This document shows, one piece after another, positions 1 to 5,035 of a DNA stretch of 5,035 nucleotides. The stretch lies in contig JAKQGS010000089.1 of NCBI GenBank assembly GCA_029556045.1, positions 1 to 5,035 of the forward strand, in the 5' to 3' direction. The translations under genes were made by a program, and so were the position numbers. How positions within the stretch are numbered: the first letter of the stretch is position 1; the number at the start of each line of letters is the position of its first letter. The notes under the pieces were generated by a model, which was given only the letters and a program-made list of their open reading frames with translations, was not told where the DNA came from and searched no databases. Source of the stretch: Pseudomonadota bacterium. GTDB lineage: Bacteria; Bdellovibrionota; Oligoflexia; Oligoflexales; Oligoflexaceae.

Positions 1-159
1 CTGAGTCCGGTGTTGGGGTACGATCGTGCCGCACTGGTGGCCAAACGAGCCCACGCACAGGATATCACCCTTAAACAGGCTACCCTGGATCTCGGGTTCC
101 TGACCGCCGAAGAGTTTGACCATGCTGTGCAACCCGCCGCCATGACCAAACCAAGCTGA
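1..159 (+). CDS. fumC: Fumarate hydratase class II, C-terminal fragment (5' end outside the window)
   Basis: Frame 1 is open from the first base to a TGA at 157-159, giving the last 52 residues of a protein. The fragment has the pattern [13 protein letters not shown], then [18 protein letters not shown], and a final VQPAAM segment. This matches the C-terminal domain of class II fumarases (E. coli FumC: GYDKAAEIAKKAH, LALGYLSEAEFD, VRPEQM, recalled from memory). These are homotetrameric, iron-free cytosolic enzymes that interconvert fumarate and malate in the citric acid cycle. The active-site regions lie upstream of the window and cannot be checked. Aspartate ammonia-lyase shares this tail, but its version usually reads more like VLEKGLLTEEELD, so fumarase fits better. 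The gene is co-directional with ahpC, and no clear terminator follows it. Confidence 0.8.
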   Translation: MSPVLGYDRAALVAKRAHAQDITLKQATLDLGFLTAEEFDHAVQPAAMTKPS

Positions 160-243
160 ATCACCGCCTTTTAATTCCCATATAATTCACCGTCAGCGCC
201 AACCGCATGCATATTAATAAATAAAAACATTGTGTTATTAAAG
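160..243. other. Intergenic region between fumC and the ahpC operator
   Basis: This stretch has no gene. It becomes AT-rich from about 210. It holds a perfect TATAAT hexamer at 181-186, but nothing resembling a -35 box lies 16-18 bases upstream, so it is a poor promoter candidate unless activator-dependent. TTAATAA at 214-220 and TTATTAA at 235-241 form a 7-bp inverted repeat with a 14-base loop. In such AT-rich DNA this could be chance. No hairpin with a T-run that would terminate fumC transcription is visible. Confidence 0.4.
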
Positions 244-279
244 ATAGAAAAAATCTATCAAACCATAAATATTATCGAT
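244..279 (+). promoter_or_regulatory. Putative OxyR operator upstream of ahpC
   Basis: ATAG (244-247), seven bases, then CTAT (255-258) match the outer positions of the OxyR half-operator ATAG-N7-CTAT. These lie inside a perfect inverted repeat, GATAGA (243-248) and TCTATC (254-259). Six bases later a degenerate second copy reads ATAA (265-268), N7, CGAT (276-279) and keeps the inner T and A of the ATAGnTnnnAnCTAT pattern. The canonical gap between the two units is seven bases, so this one is a base short. OxyR is a LysR-type peroxide sensor that commonly activates ahpCF. Any promoter should lie just downstream; only weak candidates are seen (TTTCAA at 279-284 with AAGAAT at 303-308, spacing 18). 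The oxyR gene itself is not in the window. Confidence 0.55.
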
Positions 280-389
280 TTCAAAAATAACGAAAGATGC
301 CGAAGAATAGGAAGTGTCAGGGGTGAGGCTGGGTGACAGCGACCTCCGCAAAGCTCAAAACTTAATGGAACGAAACAAAGGAGTGAACC
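280..389 (+). other. ahpC promoter-proximal region and 5' leader
   Basis: About 110 bases separate the operator-like site from the ahpC start codon, so the mRNA probably has a leader of several tens of bases. The leader has a direct repeat GGGTGA at 321-326 and 331-336. It can fold weakly: TGTCA (315-319) pairs with TGACA (334-338), or alternatively GCTG (328-331) pairs with CAGC (337-340) and GAG (325-327) with CTC (344-346). The ribosome binding site AAAGGAG (377-383) lies outside these stems. No known riboswitch is recognised. Confidence 0.35.
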
Positions 390-959
390 ATGGCGGCTAC
401 CATCATTAACACGAAAGTCCCCGAATTCAAAGTGCAGGCCTATCATAATGAAGCGTTTAAAACAGTGACCCATGATGATCTGCGGGGTAAATGGTCGGTG
501 TTTTTCTTTTATCCGGCGGATTTTACCTTTGTCTGCCCCACCGAACTGGGAGATATGGCAGACAAGTATGATCAACTACAAAAAATGGGAGTCGAGGTTT
601 ATTCCGTCAGCACCGACACACATTTCGTTCACAAGGCCTGGCATGACGTATCGGAAACCATCAAAAAGATCCAGTTTCCCATGCTGGCGGACCCCACCGG
701 GCATCTTTCGCGGGCTTTTGGGGTTCACATCGAAGAGGAGGGACTGGCTTATCGCGGAACTTTCCTCGTGGATCCGGAAGGCAAAATCAAAATTGCGGAA
801 ATCCACGACAACGGCATCGGGCGCAACTCCGATGAACTGGTCCGCAAGATCCAGGCGGCGCAGTTTGTGGCCACCCATAAGGGCGAAGTCTGCCCAGCCA
901 AATGGCGTCCGGGCGAAGACACCCTCAAGCCGGGCCTGAACCTGGTCGGCAAGATCTGA
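390..959 (+). CDS. ahpC: Alkyl hydroperoxide reductase subunit C (typical 2-Cys peroxiredoxin)
   Basis: This 189-residue cytosolic peroxidase reduces H2O2, organic hydroperoxides and probably peroxynitrite. Peroxidatic Cys49 sits in the FYPADFTFVCPTE motif, with Thr46 and Arg122 completing the catalytic triad. Resolving Cys168 sits in GEVCPAKW near the C-terminus, and the protein ends in LVGKI like enterobacterial AhpC. The length is close to the 187 residues of the E. coli protein. Family members form decamers of antiparallel dimers, and a Cys49-Cys168' disulfide between subunits is re-reduced by AhpF, whose gene follows. The start is fixed by an in-frame TGA at 384-386 and a good Shine-Dalgarno AAAGGAG (377-383) six bases upstream. 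An OxyR-like site upstream suggests peroxide induction. All key residues are present. Confidence 0.97.
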   Translation: MAATIINTKVPEFKVQAYHNEAFKTVTHDDLRGKWSVFFFYPADFTFVCPTELGDMADKYDQLQKMGVEVYSVSTDTHFVHKAWHDVSETIKKIQFPMLADPTGHLSRAFGVHIEEEGLAYRGTFLVDPEGKIKIAEIHDNGIGRNSDELVRKIQAAQFVATHKGEVCPAKWRPGEDTLKPGLNLVGKI

Positions 960-968
960 TACTGACAA

Positions 969-990
969 ACCCCGGGGATCGCCCCGGGGT
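969..990 (+). promoter_or_regulatory. Strong GC hairpin between ahpC and ahpF (possible attenuator or mRNA stabiliser)
   Basis: A969-G977 pairs perfectly with C982-T990, giving a 9-bp stem (one A-T and eight G-C pairs) with an ATCG tetraloop. It begins 9 bases after the ahpC stop codon. The bases after it are AACCCAAACG, with no T-run, so it is not a standard intrinsic terminator. It could act as a 3' stability element for ahpC mRNA, a processing boundary, or a partial attenuator that keeps AhpF below AhpC. The hairpin is seen directly; the role is inferred. Confidence 0.6.
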
Positions 991-1023
991 AACCCAAACG
1001 CAACCCCCGCAAAGGAGTACGAT

Positions 1024-2586
1024 ATGTTGGATGCTGCCCTTCTAGACCAGTTAAAAACGATCTTTCAGGATCTTCCCGTAGCCATTGAATTGAGGGTCAG
1101 CGCCAGTGATCATACCCAACAGGGGGAGCTGCTAGCGATGCTTGAGGGTATTGCCAGCACATCGCAGCAGATCACGGTGGTTCTTGACACCCAATCCGAC
1201 CGTGCCAAAACCCCGGCCTTTGCGGTCTATCGTGATAACAAGCCCACGGGCATCGCCTTTCGGGGCATCCCGGGGGGACATGAATTCAGCTCCCTGGTGC
1301 TGGCCATCCTCAACAGCGCCGGTAAGGGTAAACTACCAGACGCGAGACTCAGTCAGCGCATCCGACGACTGGCCGGACCCATTGAAGTGAGAACCTATAT
1401 ATCCCTCAGCTGCGAAAATTGCCCGGACGTGGTGCAGGCCTTGAACCAGATTGCTTTGGTGCATGGCAACATGACCCACACCATGATTGACGGCGGCATG
1501 GTGCAGGATGAATTGAGTGAGTTGGGTATCCAGGGCGTTCCTGCCGTCTATGTGGGAGCGGACTTGATTCACTCCGGTCGCTCGTCACTGGCGGAATTGA
1601 TCACCAAGTTGGAAGAACGGTTTGCCGATCCCAGCGAGACCCCAGTGGGAGAGGCGTTAGGACACTACGATGTGGCGGTTATCGGTGGCGGTCCCGCGGG
1701 AGCCTCAGCTGCTATTTACAGTGTACGCAAAGGACTGAAAACCATTTTGATTACGGAAAAAATGGGCGGGCAGGTGCAGGAAACCAAGGGCATCGAGAAT
1801 CTGATCTCGGTGATTTATACCGAAGGGCCCCAGCTGGCGGCAAGCCTGGACCAACACCTGCGCTCTTACCCCGTGCAAGTTCTGGAGCATCGCCGCGTCA
1901 CGGCGGTGCAGACGGAGGGGGCACAAAAGCATCTGACTTTAAACTCCGGAGAAACCCTCTCCACCGATGCCCTGATCATTGCCACGGGAGCCAAGTGGCG
2001 GGAGCTGGGTGTTCCCGGAGAAAAAGAATACATTGGTCGCGGAGTGGCCTTCTGCCCCCACTGCGACGGACCATTTTACAAGGGCAAGAAGGTTGCCGTC
2101 ATCGGTGGTGGAAACTCCGGGGTGGAAGCCGCCATTGACCTGGCAGGGATCTGCAGCGAAGTGGTGCTTTTTGAATTCAACGACCAGTTGAAGGCGGACG
2201 ATATCCTGATAAAAAAGGCTCAAAGCCTTGCCAACGTGCGCATCATCACCCAGGCTAAAACCCAGGCGGTGCTGGGCAATGGAGAAAAGGTGGTGGGTCT
2301 TCGGTATCAGGATCGTGTGAGTGAACAGGACCGGCATGAGGAGCTGGATGGCATCTTTGTCCAGATCGGACTGTCGCCCAACAGTGCGGTGGTGAAAGAT
2401 CTGGTGGAGACCAACCGATTCGGGGAAATCGTGGTGGATGGCAAAGGCCATACGTCCGTGCCCGGGATCTACGCCGCCGGGGATGTGACCACCACCCCCT
2501 TTAAGCAGATCGTCATCGCCATGGGCGAAGGAGCCAAGGTGGCGTTGACGGCGTTTGAAGATCGGATGCGGGCGGGTGGGTCCTGA
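1024..2586 (+). CDS. ahpF: Alkyl hydroperoxide reductase subunit F (NADH:peroxiredoxin oxidoreductase, FAD)
   Basis: This 520-residue protein is nearly the length of E. coli AhpF (521). The N-terminal part (about residues 1-200) is the double thioredoxin-fold domain with redox pair C130-E-N-C133 in the SLSCENCPDVVQAL motif. A linker leads to a thioredoxin-reductase-like part from about residue 215. It has an FAD-binding GGGPAG (221-226), a second dithiol C344-P-H-C347 followed by DGP, an NADH-binding GGGNSG (361-366), and the FAD-contacting YAAGD (483-487). Electrons pass from NADH to FAD, to C344/C347, to C130/C133, and finally to the disulfide of AhpC. The start has Shine-Dalgarno AAAGGAG (1011-1017) six bases upstream, the same sequence and spacing as ahpC. 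The 64-base gap after ahpC contains only a hairpin, so the two genes are probably one operon. No key residue is missing. Confidence 0.97.
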   Translation: MLDAALLDQLKTIFQDLPVAIELRVSASDHTQQGELLAMLEGIASTSQQITVVLDTQSDRAKTPAFAVYRDNKPTGIAFRGIPGGHEFSSLVLAILNSAGKGKLPDARLSQRIRRLAGPIEVRTYISLSCENCPDVVQALNQIALVHGNMTHTMIDGGMVQDELSELGIQGVPAVYVGADLIHSGRSSLAELITKLEERFADPSETPVGEALGHYDVAVIGGGPAGASAAIYSVRKGLKTILITEKMGGQVQETKGIENLISVIYTEGPQLAASLDQHLRSYPVQVLEHRRVTAVQTEGAQKHLTLNSGETLSTDALIIATGAKWRELGVPGEKEYIGRGVAFCPHCDGPFYKGKKVAVIGGGNSGVEAAIDLAGICSEVVLFEFNDQLKADDILIKKAQSLANVRIITQAKTQAVLGNGEKVVGLRYQDRVSEQDRHEELDGIFVQIGLSPNSAVVKDLVETNRFGEIVVDGKGHTSVPGIYAAGDVTTTPFKQIVIAMGEGAKVALTAFEDRMRAGGS

Positions 2587-2594
2587 TTCAGACG

Positions 2595-2623
2595 CTGACG
2601 GTGCCGGTCAAATGACGTACAAT
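2595..2623 (+). promoter_or_regulatory. Possible sigma70-type promoter for glpK
   Basis: CTGACG (2595-2600) matches four of six -35 consensus positions and TACAAT (2618-2623) matches five of six -10 positions, with the ideal 17-base spacing. Transcription would begin about 2630, leaving a leader of roughly 25 bases before the glpK start. No terminator is visible between ahpF and this site (only a 4-bp TGAC/GTCA stem without a T-run), so read-through from ahpCF is also possible. Confidence 0.4.
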
Positions 2624-2653
2624 CGAATCACCACCAACGAGTGAGGGTTCGTT

Positions 2654-4189
2654 ATGACGGCACCGTATATTCTTGGGATCGACCAGGGCACCACGTCCAC
2701 CACGGCACAGGTTTTTGATTTTAGTCAGCCTGACAGACCTCATAGTATCAGTAAAATCTCGGTGGATCACCCGCAGGTTTACCCGCAGACTGGGTGGGTT
2801 TCCCATCGGTTGGGGGACATCTGGGATGGGGTGACCCGAGCGGTACAGCTGACCCTGGCGGCCGCCAATGCCCAAGATTCCCGATTTAAACCGGAAAAAA
2901 TTGCCGCCATCGGTCTGACCAATCAGCGGGAAACCCTGTGTACCTTTGAACGGGACAGTGGTCGGCCCCTTTACGATGCCATCGTCTGGCAGTGCAAACG
3001 CAGTCTGGATATCTGTCAGGAATTGCGGGCCGCTCAATTAGAGGAAACGGTGCGCCGCAAGACCGGTCTGTTGCTGGATCCATACTTCACCGCTTCGAAA
3101 ATGACGTGGCTGTTGCGTCATGAACCGGATGTGCGGCGGCTGATCGACGGTAAACAAGCCCTGTGGGGCACCATCGACACATGGTTGTTGTATCGGTTAA
3201 CCGACGGCGGCAGTTATGCCACCGAGGGCAGCAATGCCTCTCGTACACTGCTATATAATCTCCATACCGGATCCTATGATGATGAACTCCTGACAATATT
3301 TGGAGTGCCCCACCGCGACTGTCTGCCGGAGATTCGCGATAGCGCCGGGGTGTTTGGTTATACGAAAGGGCTCTCCTTTTTGCCAGATGGCATTCCCATT
3401 GCGGGAATACTGGGGGACCAGCAGGCGGCATTAGCGGGGCAAACCTGCTTTTTACCCGGCGACGCCAAATGCACCTATGGCACCGGTGCGTTTATTCTGA
3501 TCAATAGCGGTGCGCAATATGTGCCGCCCCCCGAGGGCCTTTTGACCACGGTGGCCTGGTCGCTGCAGGGCCAGCGGACCTACGCTATGGAAGGCTCGAC
3601 GTTTATTGCCGGTGCGGCGGTGCAGTTTATCCGCGATCAATTGGGATTGATCGTGGATTATGCAGAATTGGACCAATTGAGTGCTCAAGCGATCGGAAGC
3701 CCGGACATTTATTTCGTCCCGGCTCTTTCCGGCCTTGGATCACCCTATTGGATTCCTCACGCCCGTGGCGCTATTCTGGGCATGACACGTGGGACGACGC
3801 GTGCTGAGTTGGCGCGGGCGGCGTTGGAGGGGATCGCTTTTAGCGTGACGGATCTGATGGATACCATGGGGAAAGCCCTGCCGGTTAAGCCAACGGTCTT
3901 AAAAGTGGATGGGGGAGCGGCCCGCAACGATACCCTGATGCGCATTCAGGCGGATCTTGCGGGTGTCACCATCGATCGACCGCTGAATCTTGAGACTACA
4001 TCAACGGGAGCAGCATTGTTTGCAGCCTATGGTATCGGTCTTTACGAGAGTCTCAGTCGCATGGCGCAGGCGCGACAGCGGGACACGATGATTGCACCGG
4101 GATCCGGAATGTCCCCTTCCGTGTCGATTCAGCGGCACAAGGAGGGTTGGCAACGGGCGGTGGCCGCCGTTAAGGCATTTGCGGGGTAG
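2654..4189 (+). CDS. glpK: Glycerol kinase
   Basis: This 511-residue cytosolic kinase of the FGGY family makes sn-glycerol 3-phosphate from glycerol and ATP, feeding glycolysis and phospholipid synthesis. The N-terminal ATPase fold opens with D10-QGTTS. TNQRET holds substrate-binding R92/E93, DPYF holds Y144, and GDQQAAL holds the catalytic base D255. The second fold has TYGTG, the FGGY-type segment SGLGSPYW...ARGAILGMTRG, and the nucleotide-binding DGGAARND. E. coli GlpK has 502 residues. At the positions of E. coli G234 and R236, which bind fructose-1,6-bisphosphate, this protein has P244 and G246, so that inhibition is probably absent. An in-frame TGA at 2642-2644 leaves ATG 2654 as the first start, with a GAGGG Shine-Dalgarno (2643-2647). 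No glycerol facilitator or G3P dehydrogenase gene is adjacent within the window. Confidence 0.95.
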   Translation: MTAPYILGIDQGTTSTTAQVFDFSQPDRPHSISKISVDHPQVYPQTGWVSHRLGDIWDGVTRAVQLTLAAANAQDSRFKPEKIAAIGLTNQRETLCTFERDSGRPLYDAIVWQCKRSLDICQELRAAQLEETVRRKTGLLLDPYFTASKMTWLLRHEPDVRRLIDGKQALWGTIDTWLLYRLTDGGSYATEGSNASRTLLYNLHTGSYDDELLTIFGVPHRDCLPEIRDSAGVFGYTKGLSFLPDGIPIAGILGDQQAALAGQTCFLPGDAKCTYGTGAFILINSGAQYVPPPEGLLTTVAWSLQGQRTYAMEGSTFIAGAAVQFIRDQLGLIVDYAELDQLSAQAIGSPDIYFVPALSGLGSPYWIPHARGAILGMTRGTTRAELARAALEGIAFSVTDLMDTMGKALPVKPTVLKVDGGAARNDTLMRIQADLAGVTIDRPLNLETTSTGAALFAAYGIGLYESLSRMAQARQRDTMIAPGSGMSPSVSIQRHKEGWQRAVAAVKAFAG

Positions 4190-4247
4190 CTTGGCGGAGA
4201 TTGCGACCACTCGTAAGAATGGACTCCCATTGCCAGCTTAAGTTCGA

Positions 4248-4274
4248 GCCGGCATGATCCGGCCTGTGGTTTTT
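4248..4274 (+). terminator. Weak candidate terminator after glpK
   Basis: GCCGG (4248-4252) and CCGGC (4259-4263) form a 5-bp GC stem with a 6-base loop, and a run of five T follows at 4270-4274 after a 6-base gap. A smaller stem, AATGG (4218-4222) with CCATT (4227-4231), lies upstream. The short stem and the delayed T-run make this marginal as an intrinsic terminator, but it is the best candidate 3' of glpK. Confidence 0.35.
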
Positions 4275-4293
4275 GGTGGTGATGGGGTTTTTT

Positions 4294-4311
4294 AGCGCAT
4301 TTTAAGGCGCT
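4294..4311. repeat. Small inverted repeat in the glpK-lipoprotein gap
   Basis: AGCGC (4294-4298) and GCGCT (4307-4311) form a 5-bp stem with an 8-base AT-rich loop. A run of six T (4288-4293) lies on its 5' side and a run of A (4317-4320) on its 3' side. On the + strand no T-run follows, so it does not terminate glpK in the usual way. On the - strand it would be followed by a U-run, but no - strand gene is evident upstream of it. Its function is unknown. Confidence 0.3.
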
Positions 4312-4330
4312 GGAATAAAAGGAAAATTTA

Positions 4331-4360
4331 ATGAAAATAAAACATTGCAAAAAACGGTAA
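4331..4360 (+). CDS. Possible nine-codon lysine-rich leader peptide
   Basis: ATG at 4331 opens a frame that encodes MKIKHCKKR and ends at TAA 4358-4360. It is preceded by a good Shine-Dalgarno AAAAGGA (4317-4323) with 7-base spacing. It ends 59 bases before the lipoprotein start and is in a different frame. Four of nine residues are Lys and one is Arg. It could be a translated upstream ORF that influences the next gene, or a chance event in AT-rich DNA. No homology is recognised, and no attenuator pairing downstream is convincing. Confidence 0.22.
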   Translation: MKIKHCKKR

Positions 4361-4419
4361 AGAAATAGGTCAAACGGTCGAAGCAAGTAAGGTCGGAATA
4401 TCCCTGTTTAAGGATACCT

Positions 4420-5035
4420 ATGGCCTGGTTGCCAAGACAACTTCGCAATTCCATCCATACCTTCGTGACGGAGGGGGTGGTTGCAGTGGTTTTGTTGGTG
4501 TCGTCCTGCAGCCAGTCGGGGCAGGAGGATTCCAGTGCTCCCAAGGACGATACACCCATTGTGGTGACGCCATCCGGTAATCTGCCGTCGGGAACACCGG
4601 GAGTCCCGGAAGAAAAGCCGATCATCCTACCCGCTGATTTTGTCATCTCCACGCCACCCGAATTTGTAAATTCTTTGACACCGCTGGCAACCTGGACGGA
4701 AGCCCCCGATGTGAAGGATTACGATGTCATTGTCAGCCCCAGCGCTGATTGCAAGGTGCCGCTGCAGGCCTATGGCGATGTGACGGTGTTGGAACAACAA
4801 CTCACCGCTTTGGTGGAAGGGACTTACTATCTCTGTGTTTACGCCATTCAGTCTGTGGATGGCCAGGGAGAATTGCTGCAGGCCGCCAATGCGCCCTACG
4901 CTTTTACAGTTGATATGACCCCGCCCACAGCGCCAACCATCGATCCGGTCGCTGAGGTCACCAAAGATAACACACCGGAAATCACCTGGGGTGTGGTGAG
5001 TGATGCGGACTACTACGATTTGATCGTGGGAAGCG
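4420..5035 (+). CDS. Secreted lipoprotein with tandem Ig/FN3-like domains (3' end outside the window)
   Basis: The frame from ATG 4420 stays open to the window edge (205 codons). The N-terminus is a lipoprotein signal peptide: Arg6 and Arg9, a hydrophobic stretch at about 19-28, then lipobox VSSC with lipidated Cys30. Ser31 at +2 favours the outer membrane if Lol sorting applies. Residues 31-70 are a Pro/Ser/Thr/acidic linker. A beta-sandwich-like domain covers about 72-164, with C111 and C139 as a possible disulfide, and a second begins after the linker TPPTAPTI (167-174). W92 and Y101 recur as W190 and Y199, a 98-residue period. The exact function is unknown; such domains usually serve adhesion, cell-surface structure or display of a later domain. 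An in-frame TAG at 4366 and Shine-Dalgarno AAGGA (4410-4414) support this start. Confidence 0.85.
   Translation, partial: MAWLPRQLRNSIHTFVTEGVVAVVLLVSSCSQSGQEDSSAPKDDTPIVVTPSGNLPSGTPGVPEEKPIILPADFVISTPPEFVNSLTPLATWTEAPDVKDYDVIVSPSADCKVPLQAYGDVTVLEQQLTALVEGTYYLCVYAIQSVDGQGELLQAANAPYAFTVDMTPPTAPTIDPVAEVTKDNTPEITWGVVSDADYYDLIVGS

Noticed and set aside
181..186. Perfect TATAAT hexamer after fumC
   Set aside because: There is no -35-like sequence at the right distance, and the hexamer is common by chance in AT-rich DNA.
224..232. AAAACATTG, also found at 4339-4347 upstream of the lipoprotein gene
   Set aside because: Nine shared bases in two AT-rich regions is weak evidence of a shared site, and the second copy lies within the mini-ORF.
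365..409. Short frame from an ATG at 365 (14 codons) overlapping the ahpC start
   Set aside because: It has no Shine-Dalgarno and overlaps the ahpC ribosome binding site; probably chance.
472..939. 155-residue + strand frame inside ahpC
   Set aside because: It overlaps ahpC in another frame, has an unnatural Arg/Ser-rich composition, and has no family match that I recognise.
1939..2451. 170-residue - strand open frame within ahpF
   Set aside because: It is antisense to well-conserved ahpF motifs and looks like a codon-usage shadow.
2588..3037. 149-residue - strand open frame opposite the glpK start
   Set aside because: It lies almost wholly opposite glpK, whose protein has strong family motifs. 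Its translation shows no recognisable domain.
4302..4652. 116-residue - strand open frame over the lipoprotein start
   Set aside because: The + strand frame has a signal peptide, a lipobox and a domain repeat; the - strand frame has none of these features.

Overview
The window carries a short stretch of chromosome with every gene on the + strand. In order it holds the 3' end of a class II fumarase gene (fumC-like), the alkyl hydroperoxide reductase pair ahpC and ahpF, a glycerol kinase gene (glpK), and the 5' part of a secreted lipoprotein gene that runs off the right edge. No RNA gene, insertion sequence, CRISPR array or attachment site was seen. Coding DNA is moderately GC-rich, and the two long intergenic regions (160-389 and 4190-4419) are clearly AT-rich in part.

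The organism looks like a Gram-negative bacterium. AhpC and AhpF closely resemble the proteobacterial proteins over their full length. A probable OxyR-type operator lies upstream of ahpC, and the last gene encodes a lipoprotein with Ser at +2 and tandem Ig/FN3-like domains carrying 'TPPTAPT' linkers. That architecture is common in Bdellovibrionota and other delta-like lineages. This placement is an inference and is not proven by the window.

The best understood unit is ahpC-ahpF (390-2586). AhpC is a typical 2-Cys peroxiredoxin with Cys49 and Cys168. AhpF is its dedicated NADH-dependent flavoprotein reductase with redox pairs C130/C133 and C344/C347. Electrons should pass from NADH through FAD, C344/C347 and C130/C133 to the AhpC disulfide. 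Upstream is an ATAG-N7-CTAT operator-like element followed by a degenerate second copy, the layout of an OxyR site. Between the two genes is a 9-bp GC-rich hairpin without a U-tract, which may set the AhpC:AhpF ratio.

glpK follows ahpF after 67 bases and has a plausible promoter of its own in that gap. It has no glpF, glpD or regulator beside it in this window. Its residues at the E. coli fructose-1,6-bisphosphate contact positions are replaced, so it is probably not under that allosteric control. After glpK comes a 230-base gap with weak hairpins, a nine-codon lysine-rich mini-ORF with a good ribosome binding site, and then the lipoprotein gene.

I did not find a clearly new multi-gene system. 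The items most worth a second look are the unclosed lipoprotein gene with its 98-residue repeat, the OxyR-like operator, the ahpC-ahpF hairpin, and the mini-ORF.
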